Shown here: positions 35,277 through 44,299 of the stretch, one piece after another
How positions within the stretch are numbered: position 1 is the first letter of the stretch
Layout: every line of letters starts with the position of its first letter
Source: Croceivirga radicis
GTDB taxonomy: Bacteria > Bacteroidota > Bacteroidia > Flavobacteriales > Flavobacteriaceae
Direction: 5' to 3'
DNA: 64,000 bases
Assembly (NCBI RefSeq): GCF_002072105.2
Contig: NZ_MTBC01000007.1
Span: 146,298 to 210,297, forward strand
Translations under genes and position numbers: made by a program
Notes under the pieces: generated by a model
Seen by the model: only the letters and a program-made list of their open reading frames with translations
Database searches by the model: none
Told to the model about the DNA's origin: nothing

Positions 35277-36092
35277 ATGACAGAACTTAAAGCCCTTATA
35301 GAGAAAGCTTGGGATAATCGCGATTTATTAAAAGAAGAAGCAACCCAAAACGCTATAAGAAAAGTTATAGACTTAATAGATGAAGGTACTTTACGTTGTG
35401 CCGAACCAACAGCAGATGGTTGGCAGATAAACGAATGGGTTAAAAAAGGTGTAGTGCTATATTTTCCAATTCAACAAATGGAAGTTTTAGAGGCAGGTAT
35501 TTTTGAATACCACGACAAAATTCCGTTAAAAAAAGGTTACAAAGAAAAGGGTATACGTGTAGTACCACATGCGGTTGCTAGACACGGGGCCTACATCTCT
35601 AAAGGCACCATTTTAATGCCTAGTTATGTAAACATAGGTGCCTACGTTGATGAAGGTACTATGGTAGATACATGGGCCACCGTAGGTAGCTGTGCCCAAA
35701 TAGGTAAAAACGTTCACTTAAGTGGAGGTGTTGGTATTGGTGGTGTATTAGAGCCATTGCAAGCTGCTCCCGTAATTATAGAAGACAATGCTTTTATTGG
35801 CTCTAGATGTATTGTTGTAGAAGGTGTACGCGTAGAGAAAGAAGCTGTTTTGGGCGCTAACGTTGTTTTGACCGCATCTACAAAGATTATTGATGTTACG
35901 GGCAATGAACCTGTAGAAATGAAGGGGAGAGTTCCGGCACGCTCCGTGGTAATTCCTGGTAGCTACACTAAAAAATTTGCCGCAGGAGAATACCAAGTAC
36001 CTTGTGCTTTAATAATTGGTAAGCGAAAGGAAAGTACCGATAAGAAAACTAGTTTAAACGATGCCCTTCGTGAACACGATGTAGCGGTTTAA
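35277..36092 (+). CDS. dapD: 2,3,4,5-tetrahydropyridine-2,6-dicarboxylate N-succinyltransferase
   Basis: Enzyme of the succinylase branch of lysine and meso-diaminopimelate synthesis. The 271-residue protein has an N-terminal helical domain followed by the left-handed beta helix of hexapeptide repeats (about 105-230), including GAYVDEGTMVDTWATVGSCAQIG, HLSGGVGIGGVLEPLQAAPV and DNAFIGSRCIVVEGVRVEKEA. The length and motifs are canonical. It is divergent from ruvX and convergent with the galactofuranosyltransferase-like gene (3 bases between stops). Confidence 0.96.
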   Translation: MTELKALIEKAWDNRDLLKEEATQNAIRKVIDLIDEGTLRCAEPTADGWQINEWVKKGVVLYFPIQQMEVLEAGIFEYHDKIPLKKGYKEKGIRVVPHAVARHGAYISKGTILMPSYVNIGAYVDEGTMVDTWATVGSCAQIGKNVHLSGGVGIGGVLEPLQAAPVIIEDNAFIGSRCIVVEGVRVEKEAVLGANVVLTASTKIIDVTGNEPVEMKGRVPARSVVIPGSYTKKFAAGEYQVPCALIIGKRKESTDKKTSLNDALREHDVAV

Positions 36093-36095
36093 ACC

Positions 36096-37133
36096 TTAGA
36101 CTAACTGTAATGCTTTGCCCATGGCCGTTTCCAAAAAATGTCCTTGGGCAATTTTTTCTCTAGTCACCGCTACTTTTGTAAGCATTTTTTGGTAATCACT
36201 TTCTGAAATTGCAGCTATTTTTTTGGACAATTCTTCTAAGGATTCTATAGTAAAACCTATGCCCTCTTCTTCTACCAATGTGGCTACCGCAGCCTTTTTC
36301 CAAATAATTAATGGTAGCCCGGCCAATAAGTATAATGAGGTTTTATGCGGATTATTAAATTGAACATAGTTGCCAAAAGCACCATCGCAGCGGTTTACCG
36401 CATTACCGTTCCATACCAAACCAAAATTTCCTTTTACATGGTTTAAAACCTCATCTGGAGCAAAACTCCCATGGTAGTTTAAAATTGATTTTTTTTGCAC
36501 CTTCTCCTTTTGAAAACCACCGCCATAAAGTTCCAATCTAAAACCCGGTTCTTTTAATGCATTCAATTTGTACAAAAATGCACTCTTTTCCATCCCAAGA
36601 CCACCGGCAAATACAATCTTGGTTCCTTTTGCTGTAGGTAAGACCGGTAAGCGCTGATCTGGTTTTAATAAATAATCAAAAAGATAGTTAGAAACCAATT
36701 CACCTTTAAAACCGTTGGCTTTAAACCAAGATAACATGGCTTTATTATGTACAACCAAAACGTCTGCCCTATTGAATAATTTCATTTCTTTGGCAACCTC
36801 CTTGTTCTTTCCCATAAGGGTTTTAACATCGTGTACAATTAAAATTATTTTGCACCCCTTAGCTTTGGCCCATTTGGTTTTGTATCCATAAAATTTGCTT
36901 AGTGGATACTGCATTACCAATGTAGACCTTTTAGGTAATGTTAATAGCCCTTTGGTGATACCCAAAAAACTAATTACGGCACCCAAAGCGGAACTTCTAT
37001 AATTGGATTGCTTAAACCCTAAATTATAAATACCCATTTGGTCCAAAATCATTTCGCAATCCATTTTTGGTTTGGATGCTGCATTTTTGGCAAACTTGTA
37101 GTTCCTTGAGATATAATAAACGTTCTTGGTCAC
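36096..37133 (-). CDS. Galactofuranosyltransferase-like glycosyltransferase
   Basis: The 345-residue protein has a GT-B-like fold without membrane segments. The N-terminal half shows STLVMQYPLSKFY and KIILIVHDVKTL; the C-terminal half has KIVFAGGLGMEKSAFLY, LNYHGSFAPDEVLNHV, FGLVWNG and NNPHKTSLYLLAGLPLIIWKKAA. These features match bacterial beta-1,6-galactofuranosyltransferases (WbbI type). The divergent neighbour is UDP-galactopyranose mutase, which makes the donor UDP-Galf; this context strongly supports the call. Acceptor unknown. Confidence 0.82.
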   Translation of the reverse strand: MTKNVYYISRNYKFAKNAASKPKMDCEMILDQMGIYNLGFKQSNYRSSALGAVISFLGITKGLLTLPKRSTLVMQYPLSKFYGYKTKWAKAKGCKIILIVHDVKTLMGKNKEVAKEMKLFNRADVLVVHNKAMLSWFKANGFKGELVSNYLFDYLLKPDQRLPVLPTAKGTKIVFAGGLGMEKSAFLYKLNALKEPGFRLELYGGGFQKEKVQKKSILNYHGSFAPDEVLNHVKGNFGLVWNGNAVNRCDGAFGNYVQFNNPHKTSLYLLAGLPLIIWKKAAVATLVEEEGIGFTIESLEELSKKIAAISESDYQKMLTKVAVTREKIAQGHFLETAMGKALQLV

Positions 37134-37220
37134 AACTGAATTTTAAAAAGATTTTTCAAAGATATTACTATACATATCAATTTAAGGTAGCTAATACCCA
37201 TCTAAAAGTAAACTTGAGGT

Positions 37221-37228
37221 TATCTTTG
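37221..37228 (+). promoter_or_regulatory. -7 box TATCTTTG upstream of glf
   Basis: TATCTTTG matches TAnnTTTG and lies 28 bases before the glf ATG. No good -33 element is seen. Confidence 0.4.
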
Positions 37229-37256
37229 AGGAGAATTTTTTACATAACTGTATTTA

Positions 37257-38357
37257 ATGTACGATTATCTTATTGTTGGCGCTGGTTTGTATGGGGCTGT
37301 GTTTGCGCATGAAGCCAAAAAAAATGGAAAAACCTGTTTGGTAATAGACAAAAGAAAACACTTAGGTGGTAATATTTATTGTGAAAACATAGAGGGTATC
37401 AACGTGCATAAATATGGTGCACATATTTTTCATACCAACGATAAAAACATCTGGGACTATGTAAATTCGTTTGTTCCATTTAATAGATATACCAATTCTC
37501 CGTTGGCAAATTACAAGGGGCAACTTTATAATTTGCCATTCAACATGAATACATTTTATCAGCTATGGCAAGTAAAGACGCCACAGGAGGCACTTACCAT
37601 TATTGAAAAACAAACTTCTAAATACAAAGAAAAAGAACCTACTAATTTAGAAGAGCAAGCTTTAGGGTTGGTTGGAGAAGATATCTATACTAAACTCATA
37701 AAAGGTTATACGGAAAAACAATGGGGACGCAAAGCTACCGATCTGCCCGCGTTTATTATAAAACGTTTGCCTTTAAGATTTACATTTGATAACAACTATT
37801 TTAATGACACCTATCAGGGCATACCCATTGGAGGATATAATAGGCTAATTAATGGCCTATTAGCTGATATTACGTGTAGAACAAATGTTGACTTTTTTGA
37901 ACAAAAAGAAGAATTACAAAAGCTAGCGCATAAAACGGTTTTTACAGGTAAAATTGATTCTTATTTTGATTATAAATTTGGGCAATTGGAATATAGAAGC
38001 CTACGTTTTGAACATGAAATATTAGACATTCCAAATTACCAGGGCAACGCGGTGGTTAATTATACCGAAGCTTCTATACCCTATACCCGGATATTAGAAC
38101 ACAAGCATTTTGAATTTGGCAAACAACCAAAAACGGTCATTACCAAGGAATATCCTCTAGAGGCTGGCATTAAAAACGAACCTTACTATCCTGTTAACGA
38201 TGCCCCAAACACCCAACGCTACAATAAGTACAAGGAATTAGCCAAAAATGAAAAAAATGTAATATTTGGTGGCAGATTGGCGGAATATAAATATTATGAT
38301 ATGCATCAAGTAATTGGCAGTGCATTGGCCAAAACCAGAAAGATTTTTAGTCCGTAA
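37257..38357 (+). CDS. glf: UDP-galactopyranose mutase
   Basis: Flavoenzyme converting UDP-galactopyranose to UDP-galactofuranose. The 366-residue protein has the FAD-binding GAGLYGAVFAHEA near the N-terminus and DKRKHLGGNIYCE, then HKYGAHIFHTND, YTEKQWGRKATDLPAFIIKRLPLRFTF (shown here only as landmarks), PIGGYNRL, and the C-terminal VIFGGRLAEYKYYDMHQVIGSAL. All are hallmark segments. It is divergent from the galactofuranosyltransferase-like gene. The pair means that galactofuranose is part of a surface glycan of this organism. Confidence 0.96.
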   Translation: MYDYLIVGAGLYGAVFAHEAKKNGKTCLVIDKRKHLGGNIYCENIEGINVHKYGAHIFHTNDKNIWDYVNSFVPFNRYTNSPLANYKGQLYNLPFNMNTFYQLWQVKTPQEALTIIEKQTSKYKEKEPTNLEEQALGLVGEDIYTKLIKGYTEKQWGRKATDLPAFIIKRLPLRFTFDNNYFNDTYQGIPIGGYNRLINGLLADITCRTNVDFFEQKEELQKLAHKTVFTGKIDSYFDYKFGQLEYRSLRFEHEILDIPNYQGNAVVNYTEASIPYTRILEHKHFEFGKQPKTVITKEYPLEAGIKNEPYYPVNDAPNTQRYNKYKELAKNEKNVIFGGRLAEYKYYDMHQVIGSALAKTRKIFSP

Positions 38358-38486
38358 GCAAAAGTCTATTTTATAAATTTCACAAGATTGCACGCAACCT
38401 TTTAATAAAATAAGACTCTATTAGCAGACTCATTAGTTTGTAAGAAAAAGTAACACTTATACAATTTAATTGTTGTTTTTAAGTTA

Positions 38487-38494
38487 TAATTTTG
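38487..38494 (+). promoter_or_regulatory. -7 box TAATTTTG upstream of the first GT2 of the glycan locus
   Basis: TAATTTTG fits TAnnTTTG and lies 39 bases before the TTG start of the GT2 gene. A -33 element at normal spacing is not clear. Confidence 0.4.
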
Positions 38495-38533
38495 CGAGCA
38501 CAAAACGAACATAACCATAAATTTCGTTAGCAA

Positions 38534-39328
38534 TTGAACAACTCTGACCAAAAAATTACCGCACTAATAATAACCTACAATGAAATTGAACACATTAAAA
38601 TGTGTTTAGATTCCATACGGTTTGCAGATGAGATTATTGTGGTGGATTCTTTTAGTACGGACGGGACTTACGAATACCTTTTAGAACAAGAGAACGTTAA
38701 CGTAATTCAGCATCCATTTAGCAACTTTACAGCCCAGAAATCTTTTGCTTTAGAAAAAGCAACTAACAATTGGGTGCTCTTTATAGATGCAGACGAAGTG
38801 GTTACAGACAAGCTGGCTAGTGAAATTAAAGACACGGTAAACAAACCTGATGCCCTCGCTGCCTATTGGTTTTATAGAACGTTTATGTTCAAAACAGAAC
38901 GGTTGCGTTTTAGCGGCTGGCAAACCGATAAAAATATAAGATTATTCCAAAAGAACAAATGCCGTTTTACAGATGCAAAATTAGTTCATGAAACCCTTGA
39001 GGTAGATGGCACAACTGGCATATTAAAAGAAAAACTTACCCATTACTGTTATAAAAATTATGCAGATTACAAAGGTAAAATGCTCAGTTATGGTAGGCTT
39101 AAAGCAAAAGAAGCGTTCTATAAAGAAAAACAGTTTAACTATTGTTTATTCATTTTTAAGCCTTTTTGGAAATTTGTACACCATTACCTCATACGTTTGG
39201 GCTTTTTAGATGGTAAAAAAGGAATTATTATCAGCTATTTAAATGCATTGAGTGTTTGGGAGCGTTACCGCGAACTTAAAAGGCTTAGAAAAAAGAACGA
39301 GATAGCCTACCTATTGGTAATGCCTTAA
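38534..39328 (+). CDS. GT2 glycosyltransferase of the LPS-core (WaaE/KdtX-like) type
   Basis: The 264-residue GT-A enzyme has ALIITYNEIEHIKMCLDSI, DEIIVVDSFSTDGTYE, VLFIDADEVV (the DXD-type site) and FSGWQTDKNIRLFQKNKCRF, the last typical of the WaaE/KdtX group that adds glucose or another hexose to LPS core. The start is a TTG at 38534; the next in-frame ATG would remove the first beta strand. It converges with another GT2 gene (4-base overlap). Donor and acceptor cannot be read. Confidence 0.88.
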   Translation: MNNSDQKITALIITYNEIEHIKMCLDSIRFADEIIVVDSFSTDGTYEYLLEQENVNVIQHPFSNFTAQKSFALEKATNNWVLFIDADEVVTDKLASEIKDTVNKPDALAAYWFYRTFMFKTERLRFSGWQTDKNIRLFQKNKCRFTDAKLVHETLEVDGTTGILKEKLTHYCYKNYADYKGKMLSYGRLKAKEAFYKEKQFNYCLFIFKPFWKFVHHYLIRLGFLDGKKGIIISYLNALSVWERYRELKRLRKKNEIAYLLVMP

Positions 39329-40161
39329 TCCTTCTGTATTCCATAAGGTGTCCAAACCTTTTTTTTGGTACGTGTTGCTTTTCTTATTGCGGCGTTTTTA
39401 GCTAAAGACTCTGGTGTTTTATAACCGCGTTTATGATCCAAGTGCACACAAACGGCACTATATCTTAATTGTTTGGACTTTATTCCAAAATTAAACAAAC
39501 GTTCTCCCAATTCCCTATCCTGTCCACCGTATTGCATGCGCTCATCAAAGCCGTTTACGTTCAAGATGTCTTTTTTCCAACCAGAACTGTTGTGCCCGTT
39601 CCAACTGGCATTGGTAGGGGTAAATGCATTTAGAAATCTCGAAACCAACCCTTTTGCCGTAAGTTTGTTATTTTTAAATGTCTTGGGTATTCCTTTTTCT
39701 TTGAGCCAATTAATATTAAAACAGTTTTGTTGTTTTATGTCCTCCTCAGAAATCATCTTAGAAATGTTCATAGGTAACATATAATACCCCCCAGATATAA
39801 AATAACCTGGCTTTTTGTTAAGATAGTGCACATGCACAAAATCCTCTCTAGGAATGCAATCACCATCTGTCATTATAATATAATCGGTAGTACAGGCCAC
39901 TACCGCTTTGTTTAATATTCTCGATTTTTGAAAACCTTCGTCCTCTTGCCACACATGAACAATTGGATAGAAAACAGTTTTTTTCATTTCATCCAAAAGA
40001 GCTTTAGTCTTGGGTCCAGAACCATCATCTGCAACAACAACTTCAAAATCTTTATAAATTTGGCAATTAAAACCCCAAAGCACTTTTTGCAACCAAGCTT
40101 CAGAATTATAAGTGCTAATTACTATAGAAATTTTTGGATTTACCGGAATACTCTTCTCCAT
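39325..40161 (-). CDS. GT2 glycosyltransferase with C-terminal galactosyltransferase-like region
   Basis: The protein of about 278 residues starts at ATG 40161 (MEKSIPVNPKISIVIST); the frame extends 8 codons to a TTG. It has the GT-A motifs VISTYNSEAWLQKVL, VVVADDGSGPKTKALL and IMTDGDCIPRED, and a C-terminal block WKKDILNVNGFDERMQYGGQDRELGERL like the galactosyltransferase C-domain of chondroitin-polymerase-type enzymes. It is the only minus-strand gene between the flanking plus-strand transferases. Confidence 0.87.
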   Translation of the reverse strand: MEKSIPVNPKISIVISTYNSEAWLQKVLWGFNCQIYKDFEVVVADDGSGPKTKALLDEMKKTVFYPIVHVWQEDEGFQKSRILNKAVVACTTDYIIMTDGDCIPREDFVHVHYLNKKPGYFISGGYYMLPMNISKMISEEDIKQQNCFNINWLKEKGIPKTFKNNKLTAKGLVSRFLNAFTPTNASWNGHNSSGWKKDILNVNGFDERMQYGGQDRELGERLFNFGIKSKQLRYSAVCVHLDHKRGYKTPESLAKNAAIRKATRTKKKVWTPYGIQKD

Positions 40162-40299
40162 GGGTTCAAAAATAATAAACCGCAAAGGTATATCTTTGGT
40201 TTTCTTAAAACATAAGAATATTAAATAGTCTTAAAACTTAATCCTAGAGTTCATAAAAAACTTGTAATGACCTTCATGATTTACATCAACTTAGTTTAA

Positions 40300-41127
40300 A
40301 TGAAATTAGTAAAAGAGCTACCTATATCTATTGCCAAAACCGGTTACTTATCATTTAAGTCATTTTCTAGTAAAGACTTAAAGAAAAAAGAGCAGGTGCC
40401 GGTAATTGTTTCATTAACATCTATTCCTTCTAGATTGGGAAGTCTACATTTAGTAATAAAAAGTATTCTTGACCAGACCAAAATGCCTTCTAAGATTATA
40501 GTATGGCTCAACAGCGACTTAAAACAAAGTATTCCCAAATCCCTTAAAAACCTTGAAAACGAGTATTTTGAAATTGCATTTTCAAATTTAAACTGCTCCC
40601 ATAGAAAATTAATACATACGTTAGAAAAACACCCAAACGAGATTATTGTAACTGTAGATGATGATTTTATGTACAGGTCTAATTTTATAGAATTAATCTA
40701 CCAATGCCATTTAAAAAATCCTGAAGTAATCCTGGGGAACCATTGTGTTAATTTAAATTATGATGATAAGGGAAATGTTCTTCCCTATAAAACATGGAGA
40801 CAAAATAGTGCAATTAATAGCAAAGCTAAAGTACCTGTAGGAGCTTGGGGCGTACTTTACCCGCCTAATAGTTTACATGCAGATGTGCTAAACGTAGATA
40901 AATTTTTAGAATTGACCCCTAAAGCAGACGACTTGTGGTTTAAAGCTATGGCCTTAAAAAATGGCACCTTATCCTTAGAAACTACTGTAAAACCCAAAGA
41001 ACCAATCCCAATTGCCAATACCCAAAGAGTGTCTTTAAAGAAGGTAAATTTGGGCCAAGACCTAAATACCAAACAATGGAATGCATTGGAAAAAGAATAT
41101 AGTTTAAAGCGTTTGATTCTTGATTAG
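40300..41127 (+). CDS. GT-A-type glycosyltransferase of the polysaccharide locus
   Basis: The 275-residue protein has VIVSLTSIPSRLGSLHLVI, SILDQTKMPSKIIVWLN and the acidic IIVTVDDDFMYRSN, which can serve as the metal-nucleotide site of a GT-A fold. The later PVGAWGVLYPPNSLH and KADDLWFKAMALKNG resemble acceptor-side segments of capsule and LPS glycosyltransferases. The exact family is not certain by eye. Same-strand neighbour of the GT52-like gene (about 73 bases upstream of its TTG start). Confidence 0.72.
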   Translation: MKLVKELPISIAKTGYLSFKSFSSKDLKKKEQVPVIVSLTSIPSRLGSLHLVIKSILDQTKMPSKIIVWLNSDLKQSIPKSLKNLENEYFEIAFSNLNCSHRKLIHTLEKHPNEIIVTVDDDFMYRSNFIELIYQCHLKNPEVILGNHCVNLNYDDKGNVLPYKTWRQNSAINSKAKVPVGAWGVLYPPNSLHADVLNVDKFLELTPKADDLWFKAMALKNGTLSLETTVKPKEPIPIANTQRVSLKKVNLGQDLNTKQWNALEKEYSLKRLILD

Positions 41128-41200
41128 AAAATAGAACAAACCAAGGTAATCTTTAATTATTACCTATTTTTACCACATTACATGCATTTGCCCGCTTATT

Positions 41201-42250
41201 TTGAACAATAAGAAAAGAACATACGTAGCTACTACAATTTATCACCTTTACCTGTCTATATTACATCTTATAAAAGACGCTAATTATACGGAAACTTACG
41301 GGGAGAATTTGCTCTTTTTAATTGAAACCACACCTGGTATAGAAGTTTTGATACCTGCTTTAAAACAGCATTTTTTTAAAGAAGTACACATTCTGTCTAA
41401 AAAAAAGACGCATAAAAAAGAACTAGGAAAGTTCAATTATGGTCTAAGAAGAAAAAGTACATTAATTCCTTACTTAGAAAAGAAACATCCATGCCTTGCA
41501 AATGAAAAAGCATTTATTTTAGCTTCTGATGTTTATCTATGTGAAACAGACTCCTCTAAAAGCTACTTTTATTATTTATGTGCCAATAAAGGCATGAGCA
41601 TGATAGAAGACGGCGCAAGAACATACATAAAAAACCATTCTAAAATAGAATACCTGTATAAAACCTTTTTAACCAATACACCACTGGCAGGAGGGTACAA
41701 CAAAGAAATTAGCGCTGTCTTAGCCCAGTACCCAGATAAGCTACCCGCAGAGTTAAAGCAAAAAGCCGTAGAACTAAACATTAATAAAGAATTACCCTTA
41801 TTAAAAGAGGAGCATAAAAATTTAATATTCAATCTTTTCCTGTTTAATACGCCATTAAATATTTCCCACGATAAAAAAAAGGTGTTGGTACTAACCCAAC
41901 CAATTTCTGAAGATAATATTGTAGCTAGCGAAGCTGTAAAAATTAAAATATATAAAGATTTAATTGATAGGATACCCAAAGAATATCAAATAATTATAAA
42001 GACACATCCAAGGGAAAAAACAGATTATAGTCTTCATTTTAATACTGCTTTGGTCTTACCTAAGTTGTTCCCTATTGAGTTGTTAGATCTAAAAGATAAT
42101 TTTGAATTTGAAAAAGGATACACTTTATTTTCAACAGCTTTGGAGAACTTGAAAAGAATAAAAGAAAGACACTATATGGGAATTGATTATTTAGACTATT
42201 TTGCGTCCAAAGCAATAAAAAAGTTAATTCTGCATACGAATAAATCGTAA
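41201..42250 (+). CDS. GT52-like (sialyltransferase-type) glycosyltransferase
   Basis: The 349-residue protein resembles the GT52 family, which includes lipooligosaccharide sialyltransferases. Matching features are an N-terminal YVATTIYHLYLSILHLI strand-helix, SMIEDGARTYI, VLVLTQPISED, IIIKTHPREKTDYS, and the late LLDLKDN and GYTLFSTALENL. The neighbours support it: the next two genes activate and make a nonulosonic sugar, the donor such a transferase would need. The start is TTG at 41201, with no ATG before residue 130, so TTG is the only sensible choice. The 6-base gap to the NeuA-HAD gene implies one operon. Confidence 0.65.
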   Translation: MNNKKRTYVATTIYHLYLSILHLIKDANYTETYGENLLFLIETTPGIEVLIPALKQHFFKEVHILSKKKTHKKELGKFNYGLRRKSTLIPYLEKKHPCLANEKAFILASDVYLCETDSSKSYFYYLCANKGMSMIEDGARTYIKNHSKIEYLYKTFLTNTPLAGGYNKEISAVLAQYPDKLPAELKQKAVELNINKELPLLKEEHKNLIFNLFLFNTPLNISHDKKKVLVLTQPISEDNIVASEAVKIKIYKDLIDRIPKEYQIIIKTHPREKTDYSLHFNTALVLPKLFPIELLDLKDNFEFEKGYTLFSTALENLKRIKERHYMGIDYLDYFASKAIKKLILHTNKS

Positions 42251-42256
42251 AATAAC

Positions 42257-43423
42257 ATGGCAATTAAACGTATTGGCTTTATTCCATTAAGAAAAAATTC
42301 TAAAGGGATTCCTCATAAAAACAAAAAGAAACTACTTGGCAGACCCTTATTTACATGGGTTTTAACCGAGGCTATTTTCTCAAATTTAGATACCATTTAT
42401 GTTTTTACGGATGATGATGAAATAATTTCTTACCTAGAGCTTAATTTTAAGTGGTCCGACAAGGTCAAAGCTATAAAAAGATCAGATGAAAACGCATCGG
42501 ACACCGCATCTACCGAAGCGGCCATGTTAGAATTTGCTTCAAAAATAGACTGGGACTTTGATTATTTCTGCTTGTTGCAAGCAACATCGCCCTTAACTAA
42601 AAGAGAACACATAAACGAAGCTTTACATTGCGTTACGCAACAAGATTATGACAGCGCTTTATCTGTAGTTAAAACACATCGATTTATTTGGGACAGCAAT
42701 GGAAAAAGTCTTAATTATGACATTTACAAAAGACCTAGAAGACAAGATTTTGAAGGGCTAAACATAGAAAATGGCGCCGTTTACACCACTACCAAAGAAG
42801 CCTTTAAAAATAGTAGCAATAGAATAAGTGGCAACATTGCCACCATAGAAATGCCCGAGGAAACCTTAACGGAAATAGACTCCCTTTCTGATTGGAAAAT
42901 CATAGAACAATTAATCATCAACACAAGTAAAACCAGTAAAAATACTGGGAGATTAAATTATTTGGTTTTGGATGTAGACGGTGTATTTACAGATGGAAGG
43001 GTAACATTTGGCGTAGAAGGTGAACTTTCCAAAACCTTTGACATGCGAGATGGTATGGGACTAGAAATTCTAAGACAACACAATGTTCAAGTTATTGTAA
43101 TGACTTCAGAGAACTCCAAAGTGGTTCAAAAACGAATGGAAAAACTTAAAATCAAAGATGTTTACTTAGGGGTAAAAGATAAATATTCATTGATAGAACA
43201 ACTGCAGGCAGAAAGCAAAATACATGTGAATGCCACGGCTTACGTTGGAGATGATGTTAATGACCTAAGCAATATGTTACGAGTAGCATGGTCTTTTTGC
43301 CCTAAAAATGCTACCAAAGAAATAAAATACCACGCAGACGTTGTGCTAAATCACGATTCTGCAAATGGTGCCATAAGAGAAGTATCAGAATTTATAATTA
43401 ATTATAATCAACGGTTTGAATAA
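42257..43423 (+). CDS. Bifunctional CMP-nonulosonate cytidylyltransferase / HAD phosphatase
   Basis: The 388-residue protein joins two enzymes. Residues about 1-225 are a NeuA-type cytidylyltransferase (FIPLRKNSKGIPHKNKK, then DTASTEAAM, LLQATSPL and ENGAVYTT), which activates sialic-acid-like sugars with CTP. Residues about 233-388 are a KDO8P-phosphatase-like HAD domain with D239 and D241 in VLDVDGVFTDGR, VIVMTSENS, and YVGDDVNDLSNM. The phosphatase suggests removal of phosphate from a nonulosonate 9-phosphate before activation. It overlaps neuB by 8 bases and follows the GT52-like gene by 6 bases. Confidence 0.9.
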   Translation: MAIKRIGFIPLRKNSKGIPHKNKKKLLGRPLFTWVLTEAIFSNLDTIYVFTDDDEIISYLELNFKWSDKVKAIKRSDENASDTASTEAAMLEFASKIDWDFDYFCLLQATSPLTKREHINEALHCVTQQDYDSALSVVKTHRFIWDSNGKSLNYDIYKRPRRQDFEGLNIENGAVYTTTKEAFKNSSNRISGNIATIEMPEETLTEIDSLSDWKIIEQLIINTSKTSKNTGRLNYLVLDVDGVFTDGRVTFGVEGELSKTFDMRDGMGLEILRQHNVQVIVMTSENSKVVQKRMEKLKIKDVYLGVKDKYSLIEQLQAESKIHVNATAYVGDDVNDLSNMLRVAWSFCPKNATKEIKYHADVVLNHDSANGAIREVSEFIINYNQRFE

Positions 43424-44288
43424 ATTTAAAGAACCCTATGTAATTGCCGAGATTGGCTGTAACCATAAAGGGGAAATGCAGATTGCCAAAGAATTAATTA
43501 ACATGGCAAAAATCTTTGGAAATGCCAATGCGGTAAAGTTTCAAAAAAGAAACAACAAAGAGTTACTTACAGAAGAACAATATAATGCGCCACACCCTAA
43601 CCCTGTTAACTCCTATGGAGAAACCTATGGTGCCCACAGAGAGTTTTTAGAATTTACGGTAGAGCAGCACCAAGAATTAAAAAGTTATTGTGAGGAGTTG
43701 GGTATTACCTATGCTACCTCAGTTTGGGATACCACCTCGGCCAAGGAAATATGTAGCCTAGAACCTGAGTTTATAAAAATTCCATCTGCGTGTAATAACC
43801 ATTATAAGATGCTTACTTACCTGTGCGAGAATTACCAGGGAGAGATACATATTTCAACAGGGATGACCACAAAAGATGAAATTGAAGAACTAATTCAATT
43901 CTTTACCCAAAAGGGAAGAAACCAAGACCTAGTGCTGTACAATTGTACCTCTGGATACCCAGTTCCATTTAAAGATATTTGTTTATTGGATATTTTAACC
44001 CTTAAAGAGAAGTATGGCGATAAGGTCAAAAGTATTGGTTTTTCTGGGCATCATTTAGGTATTGCGGTAGATGTTGCCGCCTACACCCTTGGGGCACATG
44101 TTATAGAAAGGCATTATACCCTAGACCGCACCTGGAAGGGAACAGACCATGCCGCTTCTTTAGAACCCATGGGTTTACGTAAATTAACAAGAGATTTACG
44201 AGCAACTTATGAGGCCCTTACCTACAAGGAACAAGATATCCTTGCCATTGAACAAGTACAAAGAGATAAATTAAAATATAAGAAATAA
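43416..44288 (+). CDS. Short NeuB-family nonulosonate synthase
   Basis: Condenses an N-acyl hexosamine (or its phosphate) with phosphoenolpyruvate. Motifs include YVIAEIGCNHKGEMQIAKE, NAVKFQKRNNKELL, IKIPSACNNHYKML, EIHISTGMTTKDEI, NCTSGYPVP, GFSGHHLGIAVDVAAYTLGA and VIERHYTLDR. At 290 residues it is shorter than typical NeuB (about 335-350) and stops after the TIM barrel: the C-terminal SAF (antifreeze-like) domain that normally caps the active site is absent. The start is TTG 43416, within the end of the NeuA-HAD gene. The exact sugar is not deducible. Confidence 0.88.
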   Translation: MNKFKEPYVIAEIGCNHKGEMQIAKELINMAKIFGNANAVKFQKRNNKELLTEEQYNAPHPNPVNSYGETYGAHREFLEFTVEQHQELKSYCEELGITYATSVWDTTSAKEICSLEPEFIKIPSACNNHYKMLTYLCENYQGEIHISTGMTTKDEIEELIQFFTQKGRNQDLVLYNCTSGYPVPFKDICLLDILTLKEKYGDKVKSIGFSGHHLGIAVDVAAYTLGAHVIERHYTLDRTWKGTDHAASLEPMGLRKLTRDLRATYEALTYKEQDILAIEQVQRDKLKYKK

Positions 44289-44299
44289 AGCTATTAACC

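Noticed and set aside
41190..41200. Promoter -7 box (TTATTTTG) directly before the GT52-like gene
   Set aside because: It lacks the TA at the right spacing (only TATTTTG is present), so it does not match TAnnTTTG.
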